Source: Dama dama (taxonomy: Eukaryota > Chordata > Mammalia > Artiodactyla > Cervidae). Taken from it: a stretch of DNA of 64,000 bases. Each line of letters begins with the position of its first letter. Position 1 is the stretch's first letter. The position numbers were made by a program, and so were the translations under genes. A model generated the notes under the pieces. That model was not told the DNA's origin. It worked only from the letters and a program-made list of their open reading frames with translations, and ran no database searches. Positions 34,625-45,925 of this stretch are shown here, one piece after another. The DNA is taken from contig NC_083698.1 of assembly GCF_033118175.1 (NCBI RefSeq), forward strand, positions 48,091,501-48,155,500. The letters run 5' to 3'.

Positions 34625-34930
34625 AAAATGTTACTGGAGTATTGTTGATTTACAACATAGTGTTAGTTTCAGGTGTACAACAAAGTGATTCAATTATACA
34701 TATACATATATTCATTCTTTTTCAGTCTTTTCCCATATAGATTATTACAGAATATTGAGCAGTGTTCCATGTGCTGTACAGTAGATCCTTGTTGGTTATC
34801 TATTTTATATCAATATATAGTAGTGTGGTTTTATTAATCCCAAGATCCTAATTTATCCCCCCCTTCATTTCCCCTTTGATAACCATGAGTTTATTTTCAA
34901 AACTGGAGTCTGTTTATGTTTTGTAAATAA
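34625..34930 (-). mobile_element. Artiodactyl L1 3' UTR fragment, older
   Basis: GGAGTATTGTTGATTTACAA, TTTCAGGTGTACAACAAAGT, GAATATTGAGCAGTGTTCC, GTAGATCCTTGTTGGTTATC. An independent L1 subfamily from its left neighbour. Confidence 0.85.
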
Positions 34931-36994
34931 GCTTGCTTGAATCAAAACGTCAAAATGTGTGATTTCATCTTTTAATAGACTTGATCTCCTAATGCCTCCA
35001 GGATAGTATTTCAGTGTCCTTTTCCCCTCCAGGGTCCCCCTTGTTCCATTCACCTTTATAGCATTCCTGCATCTTATGTCCTTCACTACATTCATCCTAC
35101 TAGGAGAGGAGCAGATATGTGTGTGCATACATACGTGATTGATAATGCTTAACTACTAACTCTGACAAGTGTTTGCTTTTCAACTTTGAGCCTAAGGATG
35201 GATTGATATGAGAGTCTGCCTCTAGCTTTCATGTTACGTGTACATTTATATCCCTTGTGAAGCTATCAACACCAGTCACAGCCAGCATATAAGGCAGTAA
35301 CACAGATTGGCATTGGCTATTTTTATCTCAGAGCTGGGTGTACATTTACCAGTATTTCTCAGCAGAGAAGAGCTGAAAGTCAGTCTCTGAGGCCTTTTTG
35401 CTAAGTGATACTATGCAAGAAATATCAGAGATTTTAAAAATAAAAATACAAAAGTGAGTCTGAGAATTCATTATAATGCATATATGACATGTCATTTTTA
35501 CAAAGAGCCAGAATGCTCATCATGGTGATGTCATCTGCCTCCTATAAGAACAGGGGCATCCTCCTCCTCCATAAGCATCCTAGTAGCTCCCACCAACTAG
35601 GTCAGTGGAACACTCAGTGGTCAAATGGCTCACCAAAGAGCTCAAGAACACAGCCACTTCATCCATCTTGACTCCAGATTTGGAATAACTGTTATTTACC
35701 TTTGTTACATTATATAATAATTTATAAACAATTTCATCTCCAACATTTTCGGGAGGACAGCAGGAGAAGAACTGTTCCTACCTGGTAGGCGGGTCTCAGA
35801 GTTAAGAGGGTGACACATCTAGGAATGCTAGAGAAGGGACTCAAATGGATGATCAGTCTAGCACTCTTTCTACCACACCCCGCCCCCTGTCACGCTTCTC
35901 CTCTGGAGGGGACACACACACAGACACACTATAAGATATTGATGAATACTGACTGAACTAGCCCTTGTACAAAGAATACATTTATAAGGAGCTGCAGAAG
36001 CATCATGATGGGTTAGAAAGCCAACAAAACTCTTTCACTAGGTAGGGAAGGATCGATACCTACTGTGTCCTCGGCACTGAACTGGGCTGGGATACAAAAA
36101 TGCATAGGGTTGGCAGGGTCCTATCCAGGGTCCTCCTGGAGGCAACCTAACCATTAAGAGAATGAGAACATTTGAGCATTTTAGCAGCTAAGGTTTAGGC
36201 TCATGGCTGCTCATGACTGGAACTGTTTCCCCCATTACATTCTGCCTTATGCCATAATTTTCTTTTGAAAAGTCTCTTCTGTAGCTGGCTATAAATCCTA
36301 GAGGGCAAAGATCACACATTTTTATAACCACCATGTCACATTTCAAGGGAGGAATAGGGAGGACAACGTGTGAAAAATTCCAGACATAACTCTGTAAAGG
36401 GAGTTGATAGCCATCTGCTGCATTGTTGGTTTTGCCCTCCCTAAATCACTCCACCAGGTCCCACTAGAGTCATGTTTTCTTTATAGAAAACAATTTACCC
36501 ACAAAAAAATGTTGGGGAGGTTGTACCTGTAAAATGTGTTTGGGTCTATCAAAATTGCGCGAACAACATATTTGAAATACTCATCCTGTGTAGGCACAAA
36601 CACAGTACCTGGCAACGACTACCTGAAGATACCTGTGTCCTAGGCGCTGAGCTGGGCTGGGCTGTGCCACGCGTGGTATAAACACCTGCTTGTGCAGTGT
36701 AGCTTTTATTTCTCTGAAAGCAGGTGAGAGCAAACAGCCCCCAGATGTCCAGAGTGAGGAAGGAAGAGCTGACCTTATGCCTCTTTTTCTCCTTCCTATT
36801 TCAGCATCTGCCATATCCATGCCCTATAGAGAAGCAGAAATGAATAGGAGTATTGTACACTTTAGTATTTAAATTCAGCAAACCTTCATGTACATCTACT
36901 CTGTGCCAGCAACCATAACACTGATTGTGTTTTATAAAGATTTTAATAAAAAGCATGTAATCTATAAGAGAGATATGAGACCTACACAGAAAGG
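34931..36994. other. Single-copy DNA
   Basis: No coding exon recognised. Weak L2-like phrases occur at 36,055-36,110 (CTGTGTCCTCGGCACTGAAC) and 36,885-36,925 (CATCTACTCTGTGCCAGCAA). A short ACACACACAGACACAC run lies near 35,915. Short frames in the interval show no domain. Confidence 0.35.
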
Positions 36995-37007
36995 TATAGT
37001 TTCTAAA

Positions 37008-37316
37008 GTCAAAGTTGCTCAGTCGTGTCTGACTCTTTGTGACCCCATGGACTATAGAGTCCATGGAATTCTCCAGGCCAGAATACTGAAGTGGTTAGCC
37101 CTTCCCTTCTCCAGGGAATCTTCCCAACCCGGGGATCGAACCCAAGTCTCCCGCATTGCCAGTGGATTCTTTACCAGCTGAGCCACCAGGAAAGCCCAAG
37201 AATACTGGAGTGGGTAGCCTATCCCTTCTCCAGTAGATCTTCCTGACCCAGGAATCAGACCAGGGTCTCCTGCATTGCAGGCGGATTCTTTACCAGCTGA
37301 GGTACCAGGGAAACCC
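37008..37316 (-). mobile_element. Bov-A2 dimeric SINE
   Basis: Two Bov-A units in tandem, antisense. Unit one is 37,008-37,198 (CAGTCGTGTCTGACTCTTTG ... GCTGAGCCACCAGGAAAGCC); unit two is 37,199-37,316 (AAGAATACTGGAGTGGGTAG ... GCTGAGGTACCAGGGAAACC). It is flanked by TATAGTTTCTAA (36,995-37,006) and TATCGTTTCTAA (37,317-37,328), 11 of 12 identical. The dimer is characteristic of pecoran ruminants. Confidence 0.95.
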
Positions 37317-37389
37317 TATCGTTTCTAAGTTACTAACAAAGTGGCATAGAGGCACGTAGGAAATGGATAAAAAAGAATGTTAGAGGCAA

Positions 37390-37520
37390 GTGACTTAGCA
37401 CACACACATACAGAGTGGAATGGTGACACAGAGGGGACAATGCTACCATTTCCTTGGATTAGTAGGAAAGATTTGGATGGAGAGTCAATTTTTAAGTTGA
37501 GCCTTGAAGGAAGGGAGGGA
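37390..37520 (-). repeat. Left arm of a 131-bp inverted repeat
   Basis: Reverse complement of 37,853-37,983 with about 15 mismatches and no gaps (about 89%). It contains GTGACTTAGCACACACACAT, which is the tail end of a Bov-tA SINE read in sense orientation, joined to non-SINE flank. No other SINE sequence is present here. Confidence 0.93.
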
Positions 37521-37554
37521 AAATACAAATTATTAACTCAAATAATTAAGAGAT

Positions 37555-37700
37555 AATTTATTTGTTCAACCAATATAGATTTATCCTACATTTTAGTACT
37601 TTGGTAGTTGTTGGAGATACAGAAGAAAATAAAACAAGTCCTTATCCTGATGAAATTTAAGTTCTAGTGGGAGAAAGAGGCAGTCAGTCAATAAAATACC
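37555..37700 (+). mobile_element. L2 LINE fragment
   Basis: TTATTTGTTCAACCAATATA, GGTAGTTGTTGGAGATACAG, AAATAAAACAAGTCCTTATC, TGATGAAATTTAAGTTCTAG follow the LINE2 consensus. The region on to about 38,330 (CCTTCAAGGCTCAGG, then GGACCATGGCTGATTC) may be the rest of the same or a neighbouring L2, split by the SINE at 37,965. Confidence 0.6.
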
Positions 37701-37852
37701 TTATTTCCCAGCCACCCCTCACATGTTCTCTATGCTGCATCTTTCCTCAACTACCAGCTGCTCTATATTTGAGCCATTTTCATTCATATCTCTCAGATGT
37801 TTTTTCTTTACTTACAAAAATTTTCTCCAATTTCCAGCCTGATTCGTAATTC

Positions 37853-37983
37853 CCCTCCCATCCTTCAAGGCTCAGGTTAAAAACTGACTCTCCATTCAAG
37901 CCTTTCCTTCTAATCCAAGGATATGGTAACATTGTCCCCTCTGGATCATCATTCCACTCTATATGTGTGTGTGCTAAGTCACG
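37853..37983 (+). repeat. Right arm of the 131-bp inverted repeat
   Basis: Runs from CCCCTCCCATCCTTCAAGG through CTAATCCAAGGATATGG and TTGTCCCCTCTGG, crosses the SINE junction at about 37,965, and stops about 14 bp into the SINE (GTGCTAAGTCAC). It is separated from the left arm by 332 bp. Confidence 0.93.
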
Positions 37984-38195
37984 TCAATCATGTCCGACTG
38001 TTTGCAACCCTATGGACTGTAGCCCGCCAGGCTCCTCTGTCCATTGGACTCTCCAGGTAAGAATACTGGAGTGGGTTGCCATGCCCTCCTCCATGGGATT
38101 TTCCCAATCCCTCCAGGGATTGAACCCACATCTCTTTCATCTCTTGCAGTGGCAGTTGGGTTCTTTACCACTAGTGCCTCCTGGGAATCCCATAA
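37965..38195 (-). mobile_element. Bov-tA SINE, antisense, with target-site duplication
   Basis: A TG-repeat tail, GTGCTAAGTCACGTCAATCA, CCCGCCAGGCTCCTCTGTCC, GGAGTGGGTTGCCATGCCC, AGGGATTGAACCCACATCTC, ending CTAGTGCCTCCTGGGAATCC. CACTCTATA at 37,956-37,964 and 38,196-38,204 is the target duplication, so the right arm's SINE junction is a genuine insertion site. Confidence 0.93.
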
Positions 38196-38359
38196 CACTC
38201 TATACATGGGCTTACATTTCTGCAGGTGTAAAAGTAAAGTGCCATTAAATGTTTATATGGCTTTTCTCCCATTAGACAGGAATTTTTCAAAAAAGGGACC
38301 ATGGCTGATTCCTTCCTAGGAGAAGAACCACACTTGGAGCTATAACAGTATTATCAACC

Positions 38360-38550
38360 ACCATTATAGCCATAACACAAGTTAATCATGCCAACCATGT
38401 GCTAGGCACTCTAAGTGAGTTAGTTGCAAGCAATCCTTTGTCTTATGTATTTTATTATTGTCTCCATTTTATAAATGAAAAAATTGAGACCAATAGAGTT
38501 TACATGATTTACACAAAGAAATCTAGTAAGGAATACATATCTGATGAATA
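38360..38550 (+). mobile_element. MIR SINE
   Basis: CCAACCATGTGCTAGGCACT, TTATTATTGTCTCCATTTTA, ATGAAAAAATTGAGACCAAT, plus strand. Confidence 0.75.
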
Positions 38551-39968
38551 AATAAATAAATAGATTTTTATTTTATTTTAACAAAGAACTCTCTACACAC
38601 AGACTCATCCTTAAAAATTAGATATCCATAAGGCTTAAGCATCTGTTCCAACTGTTTTGAAAATTGAGAAATATTGATCATTATCATCATCATAAATCAT
38701 CAGCAGAATCTGGTTACATATCAAGTTTCATGGTCCTGAATGATGCACTGTATATGATTTTAAAACTAAAGAGTAAATGATCTGCATGAAGGAACTCTGT
38801 TGCATACTGTTCCCAGAGGAACATTTGAAAACCTCAGCCTTTATTTTCTCTTGGACACGTATTATCTCCAATTTTAAAGACAGCTGTTAGAAGGAAATGA
38901 GGCAAGGGATTTAGGGGCAGTCATGAGACTTAAAAATAGAAAATGGCATTTTTTTTTCCTTCATACAGTGTCTCCTCTCCTTCCACAGTACAGTATACCA
39001 CATCTATGACCACACAGCTGATACCCATCAGCTCTTGGAAAATCATTATGGACACAGTAGCTCATTTTCATAGTTAAGACAGAAAAGTTGGACCAAAAGA
39101 ATTCACCTTTGGATGACTTAACCTATTTGTGTGCATTGCAAAATCTCAGGATTCACCAGATTCTTATGTATTTTTTTGCTTATTGAGCTTGAATGAGGAA
39201 TGACAAAAATCTGAACACGTTAATTCCTATTGTCTGTAGCACTATGGTACTAAATTTACCTGTAAAATCTTTGAATTTCTTATAGTAAAGGTATCACCAA
39301 AAGGTAAAACACTACTACATTTCTATTTAACACAGCCTTCCTGGTATTCATTTCTTTCAATAAAATTATCTTTCTTGATATAGAAATAGGAAATAAAGCA
39401 GATTTTGACCATTCTATCTAAGGTCATTTTCATCAGCCTACTGCCTTAGCCTTCATGATGCCAATAGCATTCATTTTGAAAAGTTCCTTTTGGTCATTCT
39501 GAATAAATGAGCCATTAGAAATCCAATCAGTGATGATGAGCTTGGGTATTATAAACAGTCATGCTTTGAATCTTGATATTTTGAAAAACATCCATATTAC
39601 CAGACTAGAAAAATGTTACTTATTAGCAATATTAAGGTGGGTTTAATTTAAAGTCCATATAATTTTGCCTGTCACCTAAACACATAGAGATAGGTACTCA
39701 GCCATTTCTCTGCATAGAAGGGGTCTGGCCAGGAACTCACTACCTGTAGTCAACCTTAAAATTAGTAAGAAAGTCTTTAGAGAAGAAAAGATTAATAGAA
39801 GAGGTGTATAGCAAGCCCCTTCCTTGAGTAAATTAAAACCCTGAAGAATCTGATTTCTTGTTTCAGAAAGAGCTGAGAACTGTAAGTCAAGGACCATGAC
39901 TATTAGAACTGTGCAGCCTTCTGAAATTTTTGTAAAATCTCTATGTTGGTTATATTTGTTATGCTCTG
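38551..39968. other. Single-copy AT-rich DNA
   Basis: No repeat, RNA or coding exon recognised. Confidence 0.4.
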
Positions 39969-40955
39969 TTTTTTTTTAATTTATTTTAATTGGAGGATAA
40001 TTACCATATTGTGATGGCTTTTGCCATACCTTGATATGAATCAGCCATAGGTATACATGTGTCCACTCCATCCTGAACTCCCCTCCTACCTCCCTCTCCA
40101 CCCTGGCCCTCCAGGTGTCACAGACCACTGGCTTTGGGTGCCCTGCTTCATACATCGATCTCTCATTTTACATATGGTAATATATATGTTTCAATGTTAT
40201 TCTCTCAAATCATCCCGCCCTCTCCTTCTCTCACTGAATCCAAAAGTATGTTCTTTACATCTGTGTCTCCTCTGCTAACCTGTACATAGGATCATTGGTA
40301 CTATATTTCTAGATTCCATATATATTTGTTAATATATGGCATTTGTCTCTTTCTGACTTACTTCACTCTGTATAATAGACTCTAGGTTCATCTACCTCAT
40401 TAGAACTGACTCAAGTACATTCCTTTTTATGAGTTGAGTAATACTCCGTTGTGTATACGTACCACAGCTTCCTTATGCATTCATCTACCAATGGACACAT
40501 AGGTTGCTTCCATGTCCTAGCTATTGTAAATAGCGCTATAATGAACATTGGGGTACTTGCGTCTTTTTAAATTCTGGTTTCCTTGGGGTACATGCCCTGT
40601 AGTGGGATTGCTGGGTTGTATAGTAGTTTTCTTCCTAGTTTTTAAAGGAATCTCCATTCTGTTTTCCATAGTGGTTATATCAGTTTGCATTCCTAGCAAC
40701 AGTGTAAGAGGGTGCCCTTTCCTCCACACCCTCTCCAGCATTTATTGTTCATAGACTATTTAATGATGGCCATTCTGACCAATGTGGAATGATACCTCAT
40801 CATGGTTTTGATTTGCATTTCTCTAATAATGAGTGATGCTGAGCATCTTTTCTTGTGTATGTTAGCCATCTGTATGTCTTCTTTGGAGAAATGTCTGTTT
40901 AGGTCTTCTGATCACTTTTTAATTGGGTTGTTTGTTTATTATGAGTTATATTAAA
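39969..40955 (-). mobile_element. Bovid L1, 3' UTR and ORF2 C-terminus
   Basis: T-tract at left, TTTAATTGGAGGATAATTAC, TGATATGAATCAGCCATAGG, ACATCTGTGTCTCCTCTGC, then ORF2 (TTTTGATTTGCATTTCTCTA, TCTTCTTTGGAGAAATGTCT). 5' truncated near GTTGTTTGTTTATTATGAG. The minus-strand ORF2 frame has stops. Confidence 0.92.
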
Positions 40956-41048
40956 ACCCTTAAAACTAGATGAGAAACATAAAGAAAAGTGGTGGGTTAT
41001 AGAAGAACCTTAAAGAGGAAGCAAGAGAAGGCAGCTACCATGATAGTG

Positions 41049-41261
41049 CATGTGTGTGCGTGCTCAGCTGTGTCTGACTCTTTGCAACCCCATGGACTGT
41101 AGCTCACCAGACTCCTCTGTCCATGGGATTCTCCAGGTGAGAATACTGGAGTGGGCTGCCATGCCCTCCTCCAGGAGATCTTCCAGATGTAGGGATTGAA
41201 ACCATGTCTCTTGCTTCTCCTGCATTGAGAGGCAGATTCTTTACCATTGGACCACCCAAGG
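41049..41261 (-). mobile_element. Bov-tA SINE, antisense
   Basis: TGTGTGTGCGTGCTCAGCTG, CAACCCCATGGACTGTAGC, GGGATTCTCCAGGTGAGAAT, CATTGGACCACCCAAGG. Moderately diverged. Confidence 0.9.
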
Positions 41262-41690
41262 TGGTGGATATGATGGTGAGCAGGGAACATAAACCAAATT
41301 CCATAAGGCAGGCTATTAAGAAGGGTAGAATGAAAACTCTTAAGGAGGGACTGATACTGCTTCCACAGACAGAATATCTTCTTCAGGGAAACTTCAATTC
41401 TGCTCTTAAGGCAACTGGTTGGATCAGATAACCTCCTTTATTTAATGTCAACTGATTGTACATGTTAATCACATCTACAAAAACCCACAAGGGTTTTGAA
41501 ACCATTGTATAAAAGAAGCATGGCCAGCTTAGACCAAAGGAGACGGAGATAGGATAAGGTAAAAGTGGGCTGTTGGATTTCCAAAATTCTATACTTAGAA
41601 AGTAAGCTGATAGAGCTCCTTAGTTGCAAGCATGTGCTACCCTTGAAGAAAAAGCAGTGCCTCTAAGGATAGAGGCAATATTGCAGAAGC
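41262..41690. other. Unclassified DNA
   Basis: Nothing recognised; may already be part of the MaLR internal region that follows. Confidence 0.3.
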
Positions 41691-42163
41691 CAAGGGCTCA
41701 GAGGCAGAGGCAAGAGCTGTGGGCAGAGGTGTCTGGAGCTGCAGTGAGCCCAGAGCTGCCTTGAGCCACAGAAACTGAATGGAATTTGCTCTGCTGGGTT
41801 CCAAGTTTGTATGGGATGGTTTTTCTTTTTTTTCTTCCCTTTTCTCTGTTTTGGAGTGTGACTATCTATTCTATGTGTCCCACTACTGTTTTTTAGAAAC
41901 TGAAAACTTATGTTCTAGTCTCTTAGGCCTACAGATGGAGAAGAGTTTTGTCTCTTATCAGTAATACCAGAGTCTCACCAGTGCCTGATTGGGTTGATTT
42001 AGATCATAAGATTTGGAACTTCATAAACTGATGATAATTGGATGAAATTTTAAAGTTAGACTTGATGTTGTAACTGGTTGAGACATTTGGGGGTATTGGG
42101 ATGGAGTGAATGTATTTCACACACATGGAGTGAATTTAGGGGGGGAGTGGCCAGAGAGTGGAC
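41691..42163 (+). mobile_element. MaLR (ERVL-like) internal region, 3' part
   Basis: Non-coding MaLR internal sequence: TTGCTCTGCTGGGTTCCAAG, TTAGGCCTACAGATGGAGAA, GGTTGAGACATTTGGGGGTA, GAATGTATTTCACACACATG. It joins directly to a 3' LTR. MaLR internal regions normally lack intact genes, and none is seen here. Confidence 0.55.
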
Positions 42164-42597
42164 TGTAGTGCATTGAATAGTGGCTCCCTGAAAATATATG
42201 CTTGCATCCTAATACCTGGAACCTGTGAGTGCTACTTTGTTTGGAAAAAGTGTCTTTTTAGATATAATTAAGGATTTTGAGATTAAATCATCCTGGATTA
42301 TCCTCAATTCAGTGCAAATATCCTTATAAAACACACATAGGAGAGACACACAGAAAAGAGGAGCAAGCCATGTGAAGATGGAGACAGAGTGGTACAGTCA
42401 CAAGGCCAGTGATGCCCATTGCCACTGGAATCATGGAAAGCCAAGAAATGGGATTTCCCCTAGAACCTCTGGAGGGATGAGAGCCCTGCTAATGCTTTGA
42501 TTTTAGAATTGTACAACTGTGAAAGAATACATTTTCTGTCGTCTTAAGCCTCCAAGTCTGTGTTAATTTGCTACAGCGTTCTTAGGAAATGAATACA
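42164..42597 (+). mobile_element. MLT1-type MaLR LTR
   Basis: Starts TGTAGTGCATTGAATAGTGG. Contains CATCCTAATACCTGGAACCT, TTAAATCATCCTGGATTATC, AGACAGAGTGGTACAGTCAC, CCCCTAGAACCTCTGGAGG and TGTTAATTTGCTACAGCG, and ends AATACA. TG...CA ends. Old and heavily diverged. Confidence 0.78.
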
Positions 42598-42983
42598 GTC
42601 ACCAGTTTAGTTCAGATAAGTTGCTCAGTGCTAGCTGACTTTGCGACCCCATGGACTGCAGCATGCTAGGCTTCCCTGTCCATCACCAACTCCTGGAGCT
42701 TACTCAAACTCATATCCATTGAGTTGGTGATGCCATCCAACCATCTCATCCTCTGTTGTCCCCTTTTGCTCCCACCTTCAATCAATCCCAGCTTCAGGGT
42801 CTTTTCAAATGAGTCAGTTCTTCGTATCAGGTGGCCAATGCATTGGAGTTTCAGCTTCAGCATCAGTCCTTCCAATGAATATTCAGGACTGATTTCCTTT
42901 AGGATGGACTGGTTGGATCTCCTTGCAGTCCAAGGGACTCTCAAGAGTCTTCTCCAACACCACAGTTCAAAAGCATCAATTCT

Positions 42984-43475
42984 TCAGCACTCAGCTTTCT
43001 TTATAGTCCAGCTGTCACATACACACATGACTATTAGACAAACCAAAGAGTTGACTAGACGGACTTTTGTTGGCAAAGTAATATCTCTACTTTTTAATAT
43101 GCTTTCTAGATTGGTCATAACTTTTCTTCCAAGGAGTAAGTGTCTTTTAATTTCATGGCTGCAGTCACCATCTGCACTGATTTTGGAACCCCCCAAAATA
43201 AAGTCAGTCACTGTTTCCATTGTTTCCGCATCCATTTGCCATGAAGTGATGGGACCGGATGCCATGATCTTAGTTTTCTGAATGTTGAGTGTTAAGCCAA
43301 CTTTTTCACTCTCCTCTTTCACTTTCACCAAGAGGCTCTTTAGTTCTTTGCTTTCTGCCATAACGGTGGTGTCATCTGCGTATCTGAGGTTATTGATATT
43401 TCTCCCGGCAATCTTGATTCTAGTTTGTGCTTCTTCCAGTCCAGCATTTTTCATGATGTACTCTAGTGAAGTCAC
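42984..43475 (-). pseudogene. BovB reverse transcriptase remnant (YADD portion)
   Basis: Largest continuous frame of this BovB, 163 codons, the first few from the SINE. RT catalytic YADD is intact, followed by the LNIQKTKIMASGPITSW and DITLPTKVRLVNSLVCL stretches. The C-terminus continues in another frame (42,666-42,944, MRVPWTARRSNQSILKEISP), so a frameshift separates them. Not a functional gene. Confidence 0.85.
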
Positions 43476-43669
43476 TCAGTCGTGTCCAACTCTTTGCAAC
43501 CCTGTGGACTGTAGCCCACCAGACTTCTCCGTCCATGGGATTCTCCAGGCAAGAATACTGGAGTAGGTTGCCAGTTCCTTCTCCAGGGGATCTTCCTGAC
43601 CCAGGGATCGAAGCCAGGTCTCCCGCATTGCAGGCAGATGCTTTAACCTCTGAGCCACCAGGGAAGCCC
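43465..43669 (-). mobile_element. Bov-tA SINE nested in BovB
   Basis: AGTGAAGTCACTCAGTCGTG, CTTCTCCGTCCATGGGATTC, GGATCTTCCTGACCCAGGG, GAGCCACCAGGGAAGCCC. Well conserved, young. BovB reads ACTCT before it and GCATGTAAGTTAAATAAGCA after it, with no clear flanking duplication. Confidence 0.93.
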
Positions 43670-44059
43670 TGCATGTAAGTTAAATAAGCAGGCTGACAAT
43701 ATACAGCCTTGACATACTCCTTTTCCTATTTGGAACCAGTCTGTTGTTCCATGTCCAGTTCTAACTGTTGCTTCTTGACCTCCATACAGATTTCTCAGGA
43801 GGCAGGTTAGGTGGTCTGGTATTCCCATCTCTTTAAGAATTTTCCACAGTGTGTTATGGTCCACACAGTCAAAGGCTTTGGCATAGTCAATAGAGTAGAA
43901 GTAGATGTTTTTCTGGAATTCTCTTGCTTTATTGATGATTCAATGGATGTTGGCAATTTGATCTCTGGTTCAAATTGTCACCAAGTAGTACAAAATGTAC
44001 ATGGGTTTCCCTGATGCAGTTTTTCAATAATGGGCCAGAGTATGCACAAAAAAGTGATG

Positions 44060-44385
44060 TCCTCTTTTGAAAAGTCACCTTGGATCTCAAAAACATCATG
44101 CTAAGTAACAGAATCCAGGCTCACTCATGACATACTATGTAATTCCATTCATATCCCATTATAATTTACCCTACAGTAAGCTGACAAAACTGTAATGCCA
44201 GAAGATTGATCAGTGGTTTTCAGGGACTCAGAGGATTCTCCAGTGGGGTACGGGGAGGTATTCAGGATGATGGATGTAATCAATATCTTAATTACTTTGG
44301 TAGTTACACAACTGTATAAGTTTCTCAACATTTAAACTATATACCATAACAGCATATATTTTACTGTATGTAATAACCTTGACTT
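44060..44385 (+). mobile_element. L1M 3' end
   Basis: CTCAAAAACATCATGCTAAG, ATGTAATTCCATTCATATCC, GATTGATCAGTGGTTTTCAG, GTTACACAACTGTATAAGTT match the 3' UTR of old L1s, plus strand. Confidence 0.7.
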
Positions 44386-44689
44386 CTGGTGCTGTAGGTT
44401 TATATAGCTCTGCTTTAATATGTTTGGAGCAAGTATTTTGAAATGATGTGAATACCAGTCTCACACTGATATGTATCCATAGCTGCAGCTCACTTGGTTT
44501 TCCTTGAATTTTTATCTGTATTCTGATATCCATTCATTCTCAAAGAACAGTTATTTTTCCACCATTGAAGATATTCAAAACAAACCACTACATGTTCTGC
44601 CTTAGTTCCTAAATATTTTAAAAAGTATTTTGCTTATTGAAGTAAGTATATAGTATCTAAAAGTGCTACTTTGTTTAGTTTTAATTTAA
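44386..44689. other. Unclassified DNA
   Basis: Nothing recognised. Confidence 0.35.
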
Positions 44690-45545
44690 CGAATATTTAG
44701 TTTCTAATATGGAAGACATATGCTAAGTGCAGGGCTGGAACTAACAGTGGTTACAGGGATAATTAAGAAACAATTCATCTATAGTTAGAAGTATAAAATA
44801 GGAAGCAAATAGCTTTAATACAAAACAGATTCAAACCAAAAGCTTTGGGGTCTTAGAAGAGGAAGAAGTTATACCCAAATGGGAGGATCTCTTTTAAGTA
44901 GATGAGATGGAATTGAAACTAGAAAATGGATGATTGTAGATTTCAACAAAAAGAGGAATCCCAGGTGGAAGAAACTGTATGGGCAAAGGGGCATGCTATG
45001 GATTAAATGTGTCCCTACCCCTGCCCTTAATTCGTATATCAAGGCCAACTGCTCAGTGTGATGATATTTGAAGAAGGGGCACTTGGAAAATAGTTAGGTC
45101 ATGAGGCTAGAACCCTCATGAATGGGACTATTGCCCTTATAAGAGAAGGAGACTAGAGATTTCCCTCTCTGCTCCCCACTGTATGAGACTACAAGAGGAT
45201 CACTACCTTCCAACCAGGAAGTTGTCTTACCAGACACCTGGGTCTACCTGTCCCTTGGACTTAGACTTCAAAACTATGAGAAATAAATGTCTGTTTCATA
45301 AGCCACCAGTCTGATAATTTTCTGTAGCAGCCTAAACTGAGTAAGACAACACAGAAATAGGAACAAACTCAGGAAACAGTCAGGGTCAGTAGTCTCTTTG
45401 ACTAGTAGAATACATGCAGAGGAGTGGGAGAAAACCTAGAAAGGGAATTTAAGACAGTTTTCTGTATGTCTTCAATGCCAAGTTGGGAGATTTGTACTTA
45501 ATTCAGGGGTCAGTGGGGAGTTATTAATGCAGTGCTTGAGCATTT
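44690..45545 (+). mobile_element. Old L2-like repeat, split by an LTR
   Basis: CATATGCTAAGTGCAGGGCT, AACAAAAAGAGGAATCCCAG, TGGAAGAAACTGTATGGGCA and, after the LTR at 44,994-45,352, CAGTCAGGGTCAGTAGTCTC and CATGCAGAGGAGTGGGAG. The order fits an L2-like 3' region; assignment is tentative. Confidence 0.4.
44994..45352 (+). mobile_element. MaLR/MST-like LTR
   Basis: TGCTATGGATTAAATGTGTC start, TTAGGTCATGAGGCTAGAAC, CCTCATGAATGGGACTATTG, CCCTTATAAGAGAAGGAG, TATGAGAAATAAATGTCTGT (polyadenylation-type AATAAA), AAGCCACCAGTCTGATAATT, ends in AACTGAGTAAGACAACA. TG...CA ends, no flanking internal region, so a solo LTR. Confidence 0.7.
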
Positions 45546-45799
45546 TGAGAATCTTGTGAAAATTACAGATGCATTGCTCCAGAAAAGTACACAGGTGTAC
45601 AAAGTGTATGCTGTATACTGTTTCAGGAGTTTCACAAACACCTAGCGCTCCTTCAGGGCCTTCCTTGCCTGGGAACCCTGCATTAAAGATGTTTTGAGAA
45701 AGAGCCTGACTCAAGGGAATTATCATTTCATGTTTTTTAGTTAATTCCTCCATATATGATTAGAATGGAGAATTACATTGATACAATTTATGAACTAAA

Positions 45800-45925
45800 A
45801 GTTGGTTTTCTTAAAGTGTGGTCTATGTTAGAATCATCTACAGGGCTTATCAAACATCCATATTCCTAAATCCTACCCAGATGTACTCAGAGTCTCTAAT
45901 GGTAAGACCAGGTAAGATGCCTTTT
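45800..45925 (+). mobile_element. MER5-like hAT element
   Basis: TCTTAAAGTGTGGTCTATG, AGAATCATCTACAGGGCTTA, CTAAATCCTACCCAGATGTA, CTCAGAGTCTCTAATGG follow the MER5-family consensus. Confidence 0.55.

Larger units (their letters stand above)
42606..43970 (-). mobile_element. BovB LINE, about 1.16 kb, split by a SINE
   Basis: Minus strand, young-type tail (GTTTAGTTCAGATAAGTTGC, diverged). It spans from the tail through the RT domain and ends at GGCAATTTGATCTCTGGTTC. Minus-strand frame 42,984-43,475 carries NNLRYADDTTVMAESKELKS (RT motif YADD intact); 43,643-43,864 carries VDH-like DHNTLWKILKEMGIP and GVCQGCILSACLFNLHAG. The SINE sits between the QGC and YADD motifs. It inserted just right of the MaLR LTR end. 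Confidence 0.93.

Noticed and set aside
37008..37316. Regularly repeated ~120-190 bp units, as in a CRISPR-like or satellite array
   Set aside because: This is the known Bov-A2 dimer; there are only two units and no unique spacers.
42164..42597. Possible proviral genes near the MaLR and LTR-like elements
   Set aside because: No gag, pol or env-like frame is visible beside any LTR in the window; they are solo or non-coding remnants.
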